Shown here: positions 1-9,769 of the stretch, piece after piece | Layout: every line of letters begins with the position of its first letter | Numbering within the stretch: position 1 is the first letter of the stretch | NCBI GenBank assembly: GCA_029980465.1 | Contig: JARYIJ010000001.1 | Coordinates: 2,071,749-2,135,748 of the forward strand | Reading direction: 5' to 3' | Length of the DNA stretch: 64,000 nucleotides | Source of the DNA: Pseudolabrys sp. | Lineage (GTDB): Bacteria; Pseudomonadota; Alphaproteobacteria; Rhizobiales; Xanthobacteraceae | Translations under genes and position numbers: made by a program | The notes under the pieces: generated by a model | Seen by the model: only the letters and a program-made list of their open reading frames with translations | Databases searched by the model: none | Told to the model about the DNA's origin: nothing

Positions 1-649
1 CGACGTGCATGTCGTGCTCGATGAACAGCAGTGTCAGGTCGTTTGAGAGATTGGCGACGGCCTCAAAGATGTCGCCAGATTCCTCCTGCGGCACGCCGGC
101 GGCCGGCTCGTCGAGCAGCAGCACCTTGGGGCGCGTCGCCAGCGCCAGCGCGATCTCCAGCAGGCGCTGGCGGCCGTAGGGCAATTGCCGCGTTGGCTGG
201 TAGCAGACCTCGCCGAGCTTGAGGCGCGCGAGAATGCCGTAGGCCTCCTCGATCGACTCGGCATGGCTGGACAGGCTGGTCCAGAACTCTCCGGCCTCGC
301 GCCGCCGCTCGGCGACGGCGAGCGTGACGGCCTCGAGCGGATTGAGGCTCGGAAACAGCGTGTTGATCTGGAAGGTGCGGGCGAGGCCGCGCGTGACGCG
401 CTGCTGCGGCTCGAGCGACGTAACGTCATCCGCGCCGAGCAGGATGCTGCCGCCATCCGGCTTCAGCATGCCGGTGATGAGATTGATCAACGTCGTCTTG
501 CCGGCGCCATTCGGGCCGATCAGCGCGTAGCGCACACCCTTCGGCAGGTCGATGGTGACGTCCTGCGTCACGGCCAGCGAACCGAACTGCTTCGACAGGC
601 CGCGAGTCGACAGCGCGATCTCAGGCGTCGCGGTCACGACTTTCTCCAT
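1..649 (-). CDS. livG: Branched-chain amino acid-type ABC transporter ATP-binding protein (LivG family), partial
   Basis: This cytoplasmic ATPase would energise uptake by the adjoining LivH/LivM permeases. The reading frame starts at an ATG at 649 and runs off the left edge, so about 216 residues are visible. It shows a Walker A GPNGAGKTT, the family signature in the form LPYGRQRLLEIALAL in place of LSGGQ (usual for LivG), a Walker B LLLDEPAAG and the switch FIEHDMHV. The start overlaps the end of livM by 16 bases, which indicates translational coupling. A LivF partner would be expected just outside the window. The family is certain; the transported substrate is not known. Confidence 0.93.
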   Translation of the reverse strand, partial: MEKVVTATPEIALSTRGLSKQFGSLAVTQDVTIDLPKGVRYALIGPNGAGKTTLINLITGMLKPDGGSILLGADDVTSLEPQQRVTRGLARTFQINTLFPSLNPLEAVTLAVAERRREAGEFWTSLSSHAESIEEAYGILARLKLGEVCYQPTRQLPYGRQRLLEIALALATRPKVLLLDEPAAGVPQEESGDIFEAVANLSNDLTLLFIEHDMHV

Positions 650-1617
650 CGCGCCGCCAGCGCCGACAGGCCGCCGAGGATGCCGTTGGGCAGGAACATC
701 ACGACGCCGATCAGCAGCAGGCCGATCCAGAAATACCAGTACTGCGGCGCGATGCCCGAGAACTGGTCGCGCGCCACCATGAAGATAGCGGCGCCGATCA
801 GGCCGCCGTAGAGCCGGCCGGCGCCGCCGAGCACCAGCATGACCAGCACGTCGGCGGAGCGGCCGAAGCTGATCGATTCCAGCGCCGCCGATTGCGTCGT
901 CTGCGTCAGCAGCGCGCCGGCGATGCCCGCCATGGCCGCGGCGATCGTGAACGCCATGCGCACGTGGGCGCGGCTCGGCGCGCCGATCGCGGGCATCCGC
1001 GTCCAGTTCTCGCGGATGCCGCGCAGCGCCAGGCCGAACGGCGAATGCACGATGCGCCGCGCGCACAGGAACAGGATGAACAGCACCGCAAGCGAGTAGC
1101 CGTAGGCGGTGTAGCCGTAGAGGTCGAAATTGAAGGCGCCGAGCACCTTGTTGATGCTGATGCCCTGCAGGCCGTCCGAGCCGCCGGTCAGCCAGTGCGC
1201 GCGGTTGGCGATCTCCTGCATCAGCAGGCCGATGCCGAGCGTCAGCATGATCAGGGTGAAATGGCGGAAGCGCGCGACGATCAGGCTGACGACGAAGCCG
1301 GATGCGGCCGACACGATGGCCGCGACCAGCAGGCCCGGCAGCGGCGCGCCCCACACGAACTTCGAGAACAGGCCGGCGGTGTAGGCGCCGATGCCGAAGA
1401 AAGCGGCGTGGCCGAGCGACACCACGCCGGCGTAGCCGAGCAGGATGTCGAGCGACAGCGCGAACAGCGCCGTGATGGCGACCTGGCTCGCCAGCGACAG
1501 ATAATCGGGCAGCAGCCAGAACGGCAGCAGGGTCGCCAGCCAGAATGCGATCTCGACCGGCGTCCAGCGGCTTTGCGCCTGAAGATAGGCCCGCGGGGTC
1601 AGAGGAACGTCCGCCAT
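634..1617 (-). CDS. livM: Branched-chain amino acid-type ABC transporter permease (LivM family)
   Basis: This 327-residue inner-membrane permease starts MADVPLTPRAYL. The ATG at 1617 shares one base with the livH stop (TGATG), the usual coupled start. It is strongly hydrophobic with many membrane spans, and has the LivM signature region LGYAGVVSLGHAAFFGIGAY near residue 60. An open frame in the same phase continues upstream through livH, but that part is only a shadow of livH. It pairs with LivH to form the translocation channel. The substrate could be a branched-chain amino acid, an amide or an aromatic acid; the sequence does not decide. Confidence 0.93.
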   Translation of the reverse strand: MADVPLTPRAYLQAQSRWTPVEIAFWLATLLPFWLLPDYLSLASQVAITALFALSLDILLGYAGVVSLGHAAFFGIGAYTAGLFSKFVWGAPLPGLLVAAIVSAASGFVVSLIVARFRHFTLIMLTLGIGLLMQEIANRAHWLTGGSDGLQGISINKVLGAFNFDLYGYTAYGYSLAVLFILFLCARRIVHSPFGLALRGIRENWTRMPAIGAPSRAHVRMAFTIAAAMAGIAGALLTQTTQSAALESISFGRSADVLVMLVLGGAGRLYGGLIGAAIFMVARDQFSGIAPQYWYFWIGLLLIGVVMFLPNGILGGLSALAARWRKS

Positions 1618-2480
1618 CAGCGCTTCCCGAACAGGCCGCTCGGCTTCCACAGCAGCACGGCGATCATGACGAGGTAGATCAGGAAGGCGCCGAGCTCGGG
1701 GAAGTAATATTTGCCGGCGATGTCGCTGATGCCGATCAGCATGGCGGCGATGAAGGAGCCGGCGATCGAGCCGAGCCCGCCGACGGCGACGACGATCAGC
1801 ACGTAGACGAGATAGGTGAACGAGAACGAAGGATCGAGGCCGACGATTTCGATCGCCAGTGCGCCGCCGAGCCCGGCGAGGCCGGAGCCGATGGCGAAGG
1901 TGATGGCGAAGGTGGCGTCGACGTTGATGCCGAGTCCGCTCGCCATGCGCTGGTTGTCGACCGCCGCGCGCACCATGGCGCCGAACCGGGTGTATTCGAG
2001 GCCCGCGACCACCAGCACCGTCACGATCAGCGCCGTCACGATCAGGAAGATGCGGTAATTGCCGAGGCCGAGCCCGAGCACCTGCTGCGAGCCGCGCAGG
2101 AAGGCCGGCGTCGGGATCGGCTGTTGCAGCGTGCCGAAGAAGTAGGCCGCGACGGCGACCGAGACGAAGGCGAGCCCGATCGTCAGCAGCACCTGGTCGA
2201 GGTCGCTCGCGCGGTAGAGGCGGCGGTAGAACACCCGCTCGAACACGACGCTGATCAGCGCGGTGACGATGAAGGCGACCGGCAGGGTGGCGATGAACGG
2301 CCAATTATAGGTATTGACCAGCGTCACGGTGACGTAGCCGCCGACCATGGCGAAGGCGCAGTGCGCCAGGTTGACGAAATTCATCAGGCCGAGCGTCACC
2401 GACAGGCCGACCGACAGCACGAACAGCAGCATGCCGTAGGCGATGCCGTCGAACAGAACGCCGAAGATCGGAGGCAGCAT
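1617..2480 (-). CDS. livH: Branched-chain amino acid-type ABC transporter permease (LivH family)
   Basis: This 287-residue inner-membrane permease starts MLPPIFGVLFDGIAYGM. It contains the LivH hallmark LGLMNFVNLAHCAFAMVGGY near residues 31-50 and alternating hydrophobic segments throughout. It overlaps livM by one base and lies 184 bases downstream of the livJ gene; a nested palindromic repeat fills much of that gap. The order J-H-M-G on one strand is the standard operon. Confidence 0.94.
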   Translation of the reverse strand: MLPPIFGVLFDGIAYGMLLFVLSVGLSVTLGLMNFVNLAHCAFAMVGGYVTVTLVNTYNWPFIATLPVAFIVTALISVVFERVFYRRLYRASDLDQVLLTIGLAFVSVAVAAYFFGTLQQPIPTPAFLRGSQQVLGLGLGNYRIFLIVTALIVTVLVVAGLEYTRFGAMVRAAVDNQRMASGLGINVDATFAITFAIGSGLAGLGGALAIEIVGLDPSFSFTYLVYVLIVVAVGGLGSIAGSFIAAMLIGISDIAGKYYFPELGAFLIYLVMIAVLLWKPSGLFGKR

Positions 2481-2520
2481 CGTGAGTCGGTCTACTCAGC
2501 GAGTGATGTAAATCATTCGA

Positions 2521-2620
2521 GTCATTCCGGGGCGCGAGCGAAGCCGGAATCCAGAACTGCGGCAAGGCATTTGTTGGTTCTGGATTCCGGACACGGCGCT
2601 TCGCGCCGTTCCGGAATGAC
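2521..2620. repeat. Nested intergenic palindromic repeat (family A)
   Basis: The outer arms GTCATTCCGG (2521-2530) and CCGGAATGAC (2611-2620) are perfect inverted repeats. A second inner pair around GGAATCCAGAA (2546-2556) and TTCTGGATTCC (2578-2588) folds inside them. It lies between livJ and livH on one transcript, so it may act as an RNA hairpin that protects the upstream livJ message. A half-copy of the same family is at 20770-20811. Confidence 0.85.
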
Positions 2621-2664
2621 AGGGCGGGCGAGGCGATCACGAGAATCGCCCCGCAGATGTGCCC

Positions 2665-3834
2665 TTACTTGTGCGTCGGATCCTTGACGTCCTTGACGGT
2701 GTCGATGACGACGTTGACGAGGTGGCCGTCGACCTTCTCGACCTTGCGCATGTAGATGTTCTGCACGATGTCGCGGGTCGCCGGATCGATCATGATCGGT
2801 CCGCGCGGGCTCTCCCACTTCATGCCCTTGGCGACGTTGACCAGGGCATCGCCGTCGGTCTTGCCTTTGGTCTTCTTCAGCGCCTCGTAGATCACGTGCA
2901 TGCCGTCATAGCCGCCGACCGCGAAGAAGTCGGGATTGCGCTTGAACATGGCGTTGAACGCCTTGACGAAGGCGTCGTTGGTCTTGGACTTCAGGGTGTA
3001 GTCGTAGTGCCAGCCGCTGAGCCGGCCGAGTGCGATGTCGCCCATCGCCTTGAGCGCAGCCTCGTCGACGGCCTCGCCGGTGCTGAAGATCTTGATCTTC
3101 TTGGCGTCCATGCCGCGTTCGGCGAACGCCTTGCCGAGCGCCGCCGGCTGCGCGCCGCCGGGCACGAACACGAAGATCGCTTCGGGGTTGAGGTCCTTGG
3201 CGCGCTGCACGAACGCCGAGAAATCTGCATTGGCGACCGGCATGCGCACCGAGCCGACGATCTCGCCGCCGGCATCCTTGAAGGCTTTCTGGAACCATTT
3301 CTCGCCATCGAGGCCCGGACCGTAATCCGACACCATCGTGTAGGCCTTCTTGGCGCCGCCCTTGGTCGCCGCCCAGTGGCCGATCGTGCTGGACACTTGC
3401 GGCAGCGTCAGTGACACGCGCACGATGTAGGGCGACTTCTCGGTGACGATCGAGGTCGCCGCGTTCATGTCGACCATGAACTTCTTCGCCTCGGTGGCGA
3501 CGCCGGCGGCGCCAAGCGCTTCCGGCGTCAGCGTGAAGCCGGCGAGGATGTCGACCTTGTCGCGCACGACCAGCTCTTGCGCGAGGCGCTTGGCGGCATC
3601 CGGGTTCGGGCCGCCGGTGTCCTTGCGGATGATCTCGATCTTGCGGCCGGCGACGGTGTCGCCGTGCTGCTTCATATAGAGCTTGATGCCGTTGTCGATT
3701 TGCGCCGCGGTGTCGGCGAACTGGCCGGAGTAGGCGGCGATGACGCCGATCTTGATCGGATCGGCGGCGCTGGCCGCGGTCGCGTACACAGCGGCCAGCG
3801 CGACGGCACCAGCCAGCAACAGAGACTTCCTCAT
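2665..3834 (-). CDS. livJ: ABC transporter periplasmic substrate-binding protein (LivJ family)
   Basis: This 389-residue protein has a Sec signal peptide (MRKSLLLAGAVALAAVYA, with likely cleavage after ASA near residue 23) followed by the Peripla_BP_6 fold beginning DPIKIGVIAAYSGQFAD. Its length is typical. It is the first gene of the leftward liv operon and is preceded by a good ribosome site (AGGGAGGA in mRNA sense). It should capture the solute in the periplasm for LivHMGF. Such proteins in this group often bind aromatic or other organic acids instead of leucine, so the substrate is left open. Confidence 0.93.
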   Translation of the reverse strand: MRKSLLLAGAVALAAVYATAASAADPIKIGVIAAYSGQFADTAAQIDNGIKLYMKQHGDTVAGRKIEIIRKDTGGPNPDAAKRLAQELVVRDKVDILAGFTLTPEALGAAGVATEAKKFMVDMNAATSIVTEKSPYIVRVSLTLPQVSSTIGHWAATKGGAKKAYTMVSDYGPGLDGEKWFQKAFKDAGGEIVGSVRMPVANADFSAFVQRAKDLNPEAIFVFVPGGAQPAALGKAFAERGMDAKKIKIFSTGEAVDEAALKAMGDIALGRLSGWHYDYTLKSKTNDAFVKAFNAMFKRNPDFFAVGGYDGMHVIYEALKKTKGKTDGDALVNVAKGMKWESPRGPIMIDPATRDIVQNIYMRKVEKVDGHLVNVVIDTVKDVKDPTHK

Positions 3835-3883
3835 GGTCCATCCTCCCTATTTTTTGGTTGCAGGGAGAATGCCTTAGTCGGAC

Positions 3884-3923
3884 GCCAAAGAAAAGCGCCG
3901 CGCCGCGTCAGGCGCGGCGCGGC
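3884..3923 (-). terminator. Rho-independent terminator
   Basis: Read on the minus strand, an 11-bp GC-only stem (3897-3907 with 3913-3923, five-base loop) is followed by CGCTTTTCTTT. It lies downstream of the leftward gene ending at 3974 and upstream of livJ, so it should separate the two transcription units. Confidence 0.8.
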
Positions 3924-3973
3924 TTATTGTCCCGCCAACTGTTATGAAGCAATCGTGGGACGAGGGGCCGGTC

Positions 3974-4846
3974 TCAGCCCACGCCGACGGTGGCCTTGTC
4001 GTAGGCCCCGGCGCCGAGATTTCCGTCCGGGAAAATGCCGTGACTGGCGATCCAGTCGCGGGATTCCTCATAGACTTCCCGGGTATAGGGCTCGAAGACC
4101 AGCCGTTCGCCGGGGCCCCAGCGCCGCGTGTCCATGCGGGCGTGATAACGGTCCGGGAATTCCTTGAGGTAGTAGTGGGTATATTTCTCGGGCCGCAGGT
4201 CGAGGTCGCGCTGCGCGCGCTTGAGCGCCCGGAAGAACTTGCGCAGGTCCTGCGGGTCGGGATCGTTGTGGATCATCATCCCGATCATGAAGGTTGTGTC
4301 GAGGATCTTGCGGAAGCCGAGTTGCTCGGCGAAGTAATACGGCCCGCTGAACAGGTTGACGGCCGGCGCCGAGCCCTCGAGCAGCTTGTCCATCCGGGCG
4401 AACAGCATGCCGTCGGAGTAGACGAGGTTCATCTTGTTCTGCGGGATGAACTGCTCGAGCGCCTGCACCGTGGCGTAGTGACTGCCGGACTGGTAGCCGA
4501 CCGAGATCGGCACGCCGGCGAGGTCTTCCGGCGTTTTGATCTTGGAATCCGGGTGCACGAAGATGCCGGCCGGCGACACCGAGTAGAGTTCGCTCGCCAT
4601 GCGGCCGTGGCCCTTCGAGGCTGCGACGTTGACGGTCCAGTGGCAGGCGCAGGAAACGTCCGCGTTGCGGCCGGCCTCGAACGACTGCATCGCGCCCTGC
4701 TTGTCGCCCTTGTCGTGGACCTTGCCGTCGCTGGAGCGGATCGTTTCGCGGAATTCGTAGTCGAGCCCTTCGTCGGTGAAGTAGCCCTTGTCGTGCGCGA
4801 TCCATTCCTGCAGCCGGAAGTGCGGTTCGATGATGAATTTCGCCAT
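3974..4846 (-). CDS. Leaderless NMT1/SsuA-like substrate-binding-fold protein
   Basis: The 290-residue product starts MAKFIIEPHFRLQEWIAHDKG and resembles the NMT1/SsuA periplasmic-binding fold (DEGLDYEF, NADVSCACHWTVN, IKTPEDLAGVPISVG). It has no signal peptide, lipobox or membrane segment at either end. No permease or ATPase gene is adjacent. A FadR-type regulator lies 36 bases upstream on the same strand, so the two are probably co-transcribed. It could be an orphan binding protein, a cytoplasmic ligand sensor, or an enzyme of the decarboxylase group built on this fold. The start is well supported by an AGGA ribosome site just upstream. The fold assignment is fairly secure; the function is unknown. 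Confidence 0.75.
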   Translation of the reverse strand: MAKFIIEPHFRLQEWIAHDKGYFTDEGLDYEFRETIRSSDGKVHDKGDKQGAMQSFEAGRNADVSCACHWTVNVAASKGHGRMASELYSVSPAGIFVHPDSKIKTPEDLAGVPISVGYQSGSHYATVQALEQFIPQNKMNLVYSDGMLFARMDKLLEGSAPAVNLFSGPYYFAEQLGFRKILDTTFMIGMMIHNDPDPQDLRKFFRALKRAQRDLDLRPEKYTHYYLKEFPDRYHARMDTRRWGPGERLVFEPYTREVYEESRDWIASHGIFPDGNLGAGAYDKATVGVG

Positions 4847-4882
4847 GGCAGTCCTCCGTTTGTTTCCTCGTTCTGGGTCCGG

Positions 4883-5647
4883 TCAACAGCAGCCGGTTTG
4901 GTCCTGTCCGTGCTCGGCGACGCGCCGGGCGCGGATCATTCGCACGTGATCGTCCATCAGCGCGCGGGCGCCGTCGGAGTCACGTTTCTCGATGAGGTCG
5001 ACCAGTCTTTCGTGGACATCGAGAATCTTGCGAGCAAGCTTCGGGGTGGCGGTCGCGTTGTGGCGCGGCCAGGAAATATGGTCGAGCGAGAGAAGCTGCA
5101 CGACCAGGACGCGGTTGTGCGAGGCCTCAGCGACCGCGACATGGAAATCGCGGGACAGTCTGGTAAATGCGTCGAGATCGTCGGCGGCCTCGGCGTCGCG
5201 CAGAAGGCCGCGAAGCCTGGCGATGTCCGCCTTGTTGGCGTTGAGGGCCGCGAGCTCGGCGCTGAACGTTTCGATGGCGCGCTGCGCGTCCATGATCTCG
5301 GCGGCGGATACACCCGTCAGGTCGAGCTGCACGGCAAGCGCTTCAGCGAACAGCCGCGGATTGCCCGGCGCGATCCTGGCGCCGCCGCCTTTGCCCATCC
5401 GGATTTCGACGATGCCCAGCGCCTCGAGCGTGCGCAGCGCGTCGCGCGCGACGATGCGGCTGACGCCGTACCGGCTCGCCAGGTCCTTTTCCGTACCGAG
5501 AAAATCGCCGGGCCTGTGCTTCCTGGCGAACAAGGCGTCGCGGACGTCCGCCACGATCTGGGCCGACAGCGACGACGATCGCCCGGCGAACATGACGCGC
5601 GCGGTATTCGCGCCGTCCCTGCGCAGATCCAGCAACGGTTCCGCCAT
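4883..5647 (-). CDS. FadR/GntR-family transcriptional regulator with FCD domain
   Basis: This 254-residue regulator starts MAEPLLDLRRDG. Residues about 25-95 form the GntR winged helix (FLGTEKDLASRYGVSRIVAR is the recognition region), followed by an all-helical FCD effector domain (DFHVAVAEASHNRVL, VHERLVDLIEKRDSDGARAL). The open frame continues upstream to 5746, but that stretch crosses an insertion-sequence end, so the internal ATG at 5647 is preferred. It heads a probable two-gene unit with the binding-fold gene. A 15-bp palindrome at 5700-5714 is a candidate autoregulatory operator. FCD proteins usually sense carboxylic acids; the ligand here is not known. Confidence 0.9.
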   Translation of the reverse strand: MAEPLLDLRRDGANTARVMFAGRSSSLSAQIVADVRDALFARKHRPGDFLGTEKDLASRYGVSRIVARDALRTLEALGIVEIRMGKGGGARIAPGNPRLFAEALAVQLDLTGVSAAEIMDAQRAIETFSAELAALNANKADIARLRGLLRDAEAADDLDAFTRLSRDFHVAVAEASHNRVLVVQLLSLDHISWPRHNATATPKLARKILDVHERLVDLIEKRDSDGARALMDDHVRMIRARRVAEHGQDQTGCC

Positions 5648-5699
5648 GCGACCTCCGCCGTTCCCGGCGGGCAGCTTATGCCGATCCGGCTCGGATAGT

Positions 5700-5714
5700 A
5701 AAGATACTATCTTT
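5700..5714. promoter_or_regulatory. Perfect palindrome upstream of the FadR-type regulator (candidate operator)
   Basis: AAAGATACTATCTTT is a perfect inverted repeat (7+1+7) 53 bases upstream of the regulator ATG. It is AT-rich, unlike its surroundings. The 9-base target duplication of the adjacent IS (TATCTTTTG) begins inside its right arm, so the element landed in this site and the duplication restored the regulator-proximal copy. The operator role is inferred from position and symmetry only. Confidence 0.5.
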
Positions 5715-5716
5715 TG

Positions 5717-6715
5717 CGGAATTATCCCTTTGACATAGGTAGTCACTAGTGCTAGGTTTGGACCATTGAAAGGGCCACGCCTATGACTATCGACCTAACC
5801 GATCCCGTATTTACCGATGAGACCAAAGCCCGCGAGCACCTTGAGGCAATCCGCTGGCCTGATGGCCCGGTCTGCCCACACTGCGGTTCGATCGATAAGG
5901 TCTACCGCCTTAGCGGCAAGAGTCATCGCCCCGGACTGATCCATTGCAATGGCTGTGACGGCTCTTTCACGGTCACGACCGGCAGCGTCATGGAAAGCAG
6001 CCATGTCCCGCTGAACAAGTGGGTGCTGGCTTTCCGTTTGATGGCGTCGAGCAAGAAGGGTATTTCGGCGCATCAACTGCATCGGACGATTTCCGTCACC
6101 TATAAGACTGCGTGGTTCATGGCTCATCGCATTCGCGAAGCTATGCGCGATGCAGCCCCGGCTCCTCTCGGCGGCGAGGGTGCGATCATCGAGAGCGATG
6201 AGGCGTATTGGGGTTCGAAGGATACTGATAACGCCTCGATGAAGCGCCGCCGAAAGGGCAAGCCCGGCCCCGGCGGCAAGAGCAAAATTTTGACCCTAGT
6301 TGAGCGCGGCGGACGCTCCCGCTCGCTCAAGATGGACGACCTTCGCACCGAAACTGTTCATCGCGTATTGCGAGAGAATGCCTCGACCAAAAGCCGCTTG
6401 ATGACCGACGAAGGCACGGCTCATAATTTTGAGTTCGCTAGCCATGAGAAGGTCAAACATGGTGCTGGCGAATATGCTCGCGGTGATGTGACCACAAATA
6501 CGGTTGAGGGCTTTTTCTCAGTATTCAAGCGTGGAATGCGTGGCACGTATCAACACTGTGGCGAGCAACATCTGCAACGCTACTTGGACGAGTTTGATTT
6601 CCGGTACAGTACCCGCCACAAGCCATCCCCAGCACAATCGCCAAGTGCAATATAACGACTGCACCAGCGACCGATACAAGATCATGGGCGTACCTATGCC
6701 AAAGGGATAATTCCG
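5717..6715 (+). mobile_element. IS1595-family insertion sequence (999 bp) with target duplication
   Basis: The ends are 25-bp inverted repeats beginning CGGAATTATCCC with one mismatch (left 5717-5741, right 6691-6715). They are flanked by a 9-base direct repeat TATCTTTTG at 5708-5716 and 6716-6724; the family norm is 8 bases, so one base may be chance identity. One transposase gene fills the element. Intact ends and an identical duplication point to a fairly recent insertion. It separates the promoter region of the FadR-type gene from the 3' end of the ABC-F gene. Confidence 0.93.
5783..6655 (+). CDS. IS1595-family transposase (ISXO2-like)
   Basis: The 290-residue product has an N-terminal zinc ribbon (CPHC near residue 32 and CNGC near residue 57), then an ISXO2-type DDE-like domain: ESDEAYWG, MTDEGTAHN and NTVEGFFSVFKRGMRGTYQH. 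After YLDEFDFRYSTR the sequence switches to a short tail, HKPSPAQSPSAI. Related transposases normally continue about 25-30 residues with a conserved basic end. The C-terminus is therefore probably shortened by a small deletion or frameshift; the catalytic core is intact. It was carried in by the element and is unrelated to its neighbours. Confidence 0.93.
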   Translation: MTIDLTDPVFTDETKAREHLEAIRWPDGPVCPHCGSIDKVYRLSGKSHRPGLIHCNGCDGSFTVTTGSVMESSHVPLNKWVLAFRLMASSKKGISAHQLHRTISVTYKTAWFMAHRIREAMRDAAPAPLGGEGAIIESDEAYWGSKDTDNASMKRRRKGKPGPGGKSKILTLVERGGRSRSLKMDDLRTETVHRVLRENASTKSRLMTDEGTAHNFEFASHEKVKHGAGEYARGDVTTNTVEGFFSVFKRGMRGTYQHCGEQHLQRYLDEFDFRYSTRHKPSPAQSPSAI

Positions 6716-6786
6716 TATCTTTTGGCAAAGGCAATTTTCCGGGTCGCCGCTGTCACGATGCCCGGACTGACGACGTCACCAGCATG

Positions 6787-8607
<1,821 letters not shown>

Positions 8608-8895
8608 GCGGGCCTATGTAGGCGCGTTGCAGCGCGAGCGCCATCGCAGGCGCCATGCGCGGGTCGTGGTTCGCCGCGCGTGGTTTGCCGTGCGCGAAGC
8701 TTGTCTCCTCGCCATCGGCATTGCTGGGTCCTGCCTCGCGTCCGTGGTCCGCGCGATGATGGGCTCGGCCTTGTCTTGTTGCATTAACAGCCGGCGGCTT
8801 GCCCGGCCGGGACAAGTTCGCTAGATTTCATTTGTATACAAACGATCTCGTCCCGCAGCCAAGAGCCGAGGAAGAGCCCAGGAAGAGTCGAAGAC

Positions 8896-9756
8896 ATGCC
8901 CCATTTCACGTCGCACGACAGCACCAAGCTCTATTACGAGGAGGCCGGCGCCGGCCCGCCGGTGGTTTTCGTCCATGAATTCGCCGGCGATTACCGCACC
9001 TGGGAGCCGCAGATGCAGCGGTTCGCGCGGGCGCACCGCTGCGTCACCTTCAGCCAGCGCGGCTATCCGCCGTCCGAGGTGCCGTCCGATCCGGCCCGCT
9101 ACAGCCAGGCCATCTTTCGCGACGACGTCATCGCGCTGATGGATGCGCTCAAGATCGACAAGGCCCACATCGTCGGCCACTCGATGGGCGCGATGACGGC
9201 GTTGCACGTCGGCATCAAGATACCGGACCGCTGCATCTCGGTGACCGCGGCGGGCTGCGGCTACGGCTCGAGTCCCGATCCGAAGAAGGTCGAGGAGAGC
9301 CGGGCGCTGTCGCGCGACAACGCGAAGATGTTCGCCGAGAACACGATGGAAGAAGGCGCGCGCCGCTACGGCGACGGCCCGACGCGGCAGTCGCAGAAAT
9401 ACAAGGACCCGCGCGGCTACGCCCACTTCATCAAGATGCTGAGCGAACACTCCAACGTCGGCCATTCGCTGACGATGGGCAATCTTCAGGCCAAGCGGCC
9501 GACCCTGTGGGACATCGAGGCCGACCTGAAAAAATTCAAGCCGCCGCTCCTGGTCATCGTCGGCGACGAGGACGAGTGGTGCGTCGACGCCAGCGTCTTC
9601 CTGCGCCGCACCGCGCCGACCGCCGGGCTGCTGGTCGTGCCGCGCACCGGCCACACCATCACCAGCGAGGAGCCGGACAAGTTCAACGCCGCGCTCGCCG
9701 AACTGTTTGCCGAGGCCGAGGAAGGCCGCTGGCTCTCGCACAAGCCCCCGAAGTAA
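8896..9756 (+). CDS. Alpha/beta-fold hydrolase
   Basis: The 286-residue protein has the classic fold: a VVFVHEF oxyanion region, the nucleophile elbow GHSMG with Ser96, an acid in IVGDEDEW and a His in RTGHTI. It has no signal peptide, so it should be cytoplasmic. It lies 13 bases upstream of an SDR gene with a ribosome site between them, so the two are likely co-transcribed. It could be an esterase, a C-C bond hydrolase or a lactonase; the sequence gives only the superfamily. Confidence 0.88.
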   Translation: MPHFTSHDSTKLYYEEAGAGPPVVFVHEFAGDYRTWEPQMQRFARAHRCVTFSQRGYPPSEVPSDPARYSQAIFRDDVIALMDALKIDKAHIVGHSMGAMTALHVGIKIPDRCISVTAAGCGYGSSPDPKKVEESRALSRDNAKMFAENTMEEGARRYGDGPTRQSQKYKDPRGYAHFIKMLSEHSNVGHSLTMGNLQAKRPTLWDIEADLKKFKPPLLVIVGDEDEWCVDASVFLRRTAPTAGLLVVPRTGHTITSEEPDKFNAALAELFAEAEEGRWLSHKPPK

Positions 9757-9769
9757 CACGAGGACATCC

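Noticed and set aside
8608..8895. Possible small gene between the ABC-F and hydrolase genes
   Set aside because: Short Arg/Cys-rich frames only; no ribosome site or recognisable domain.
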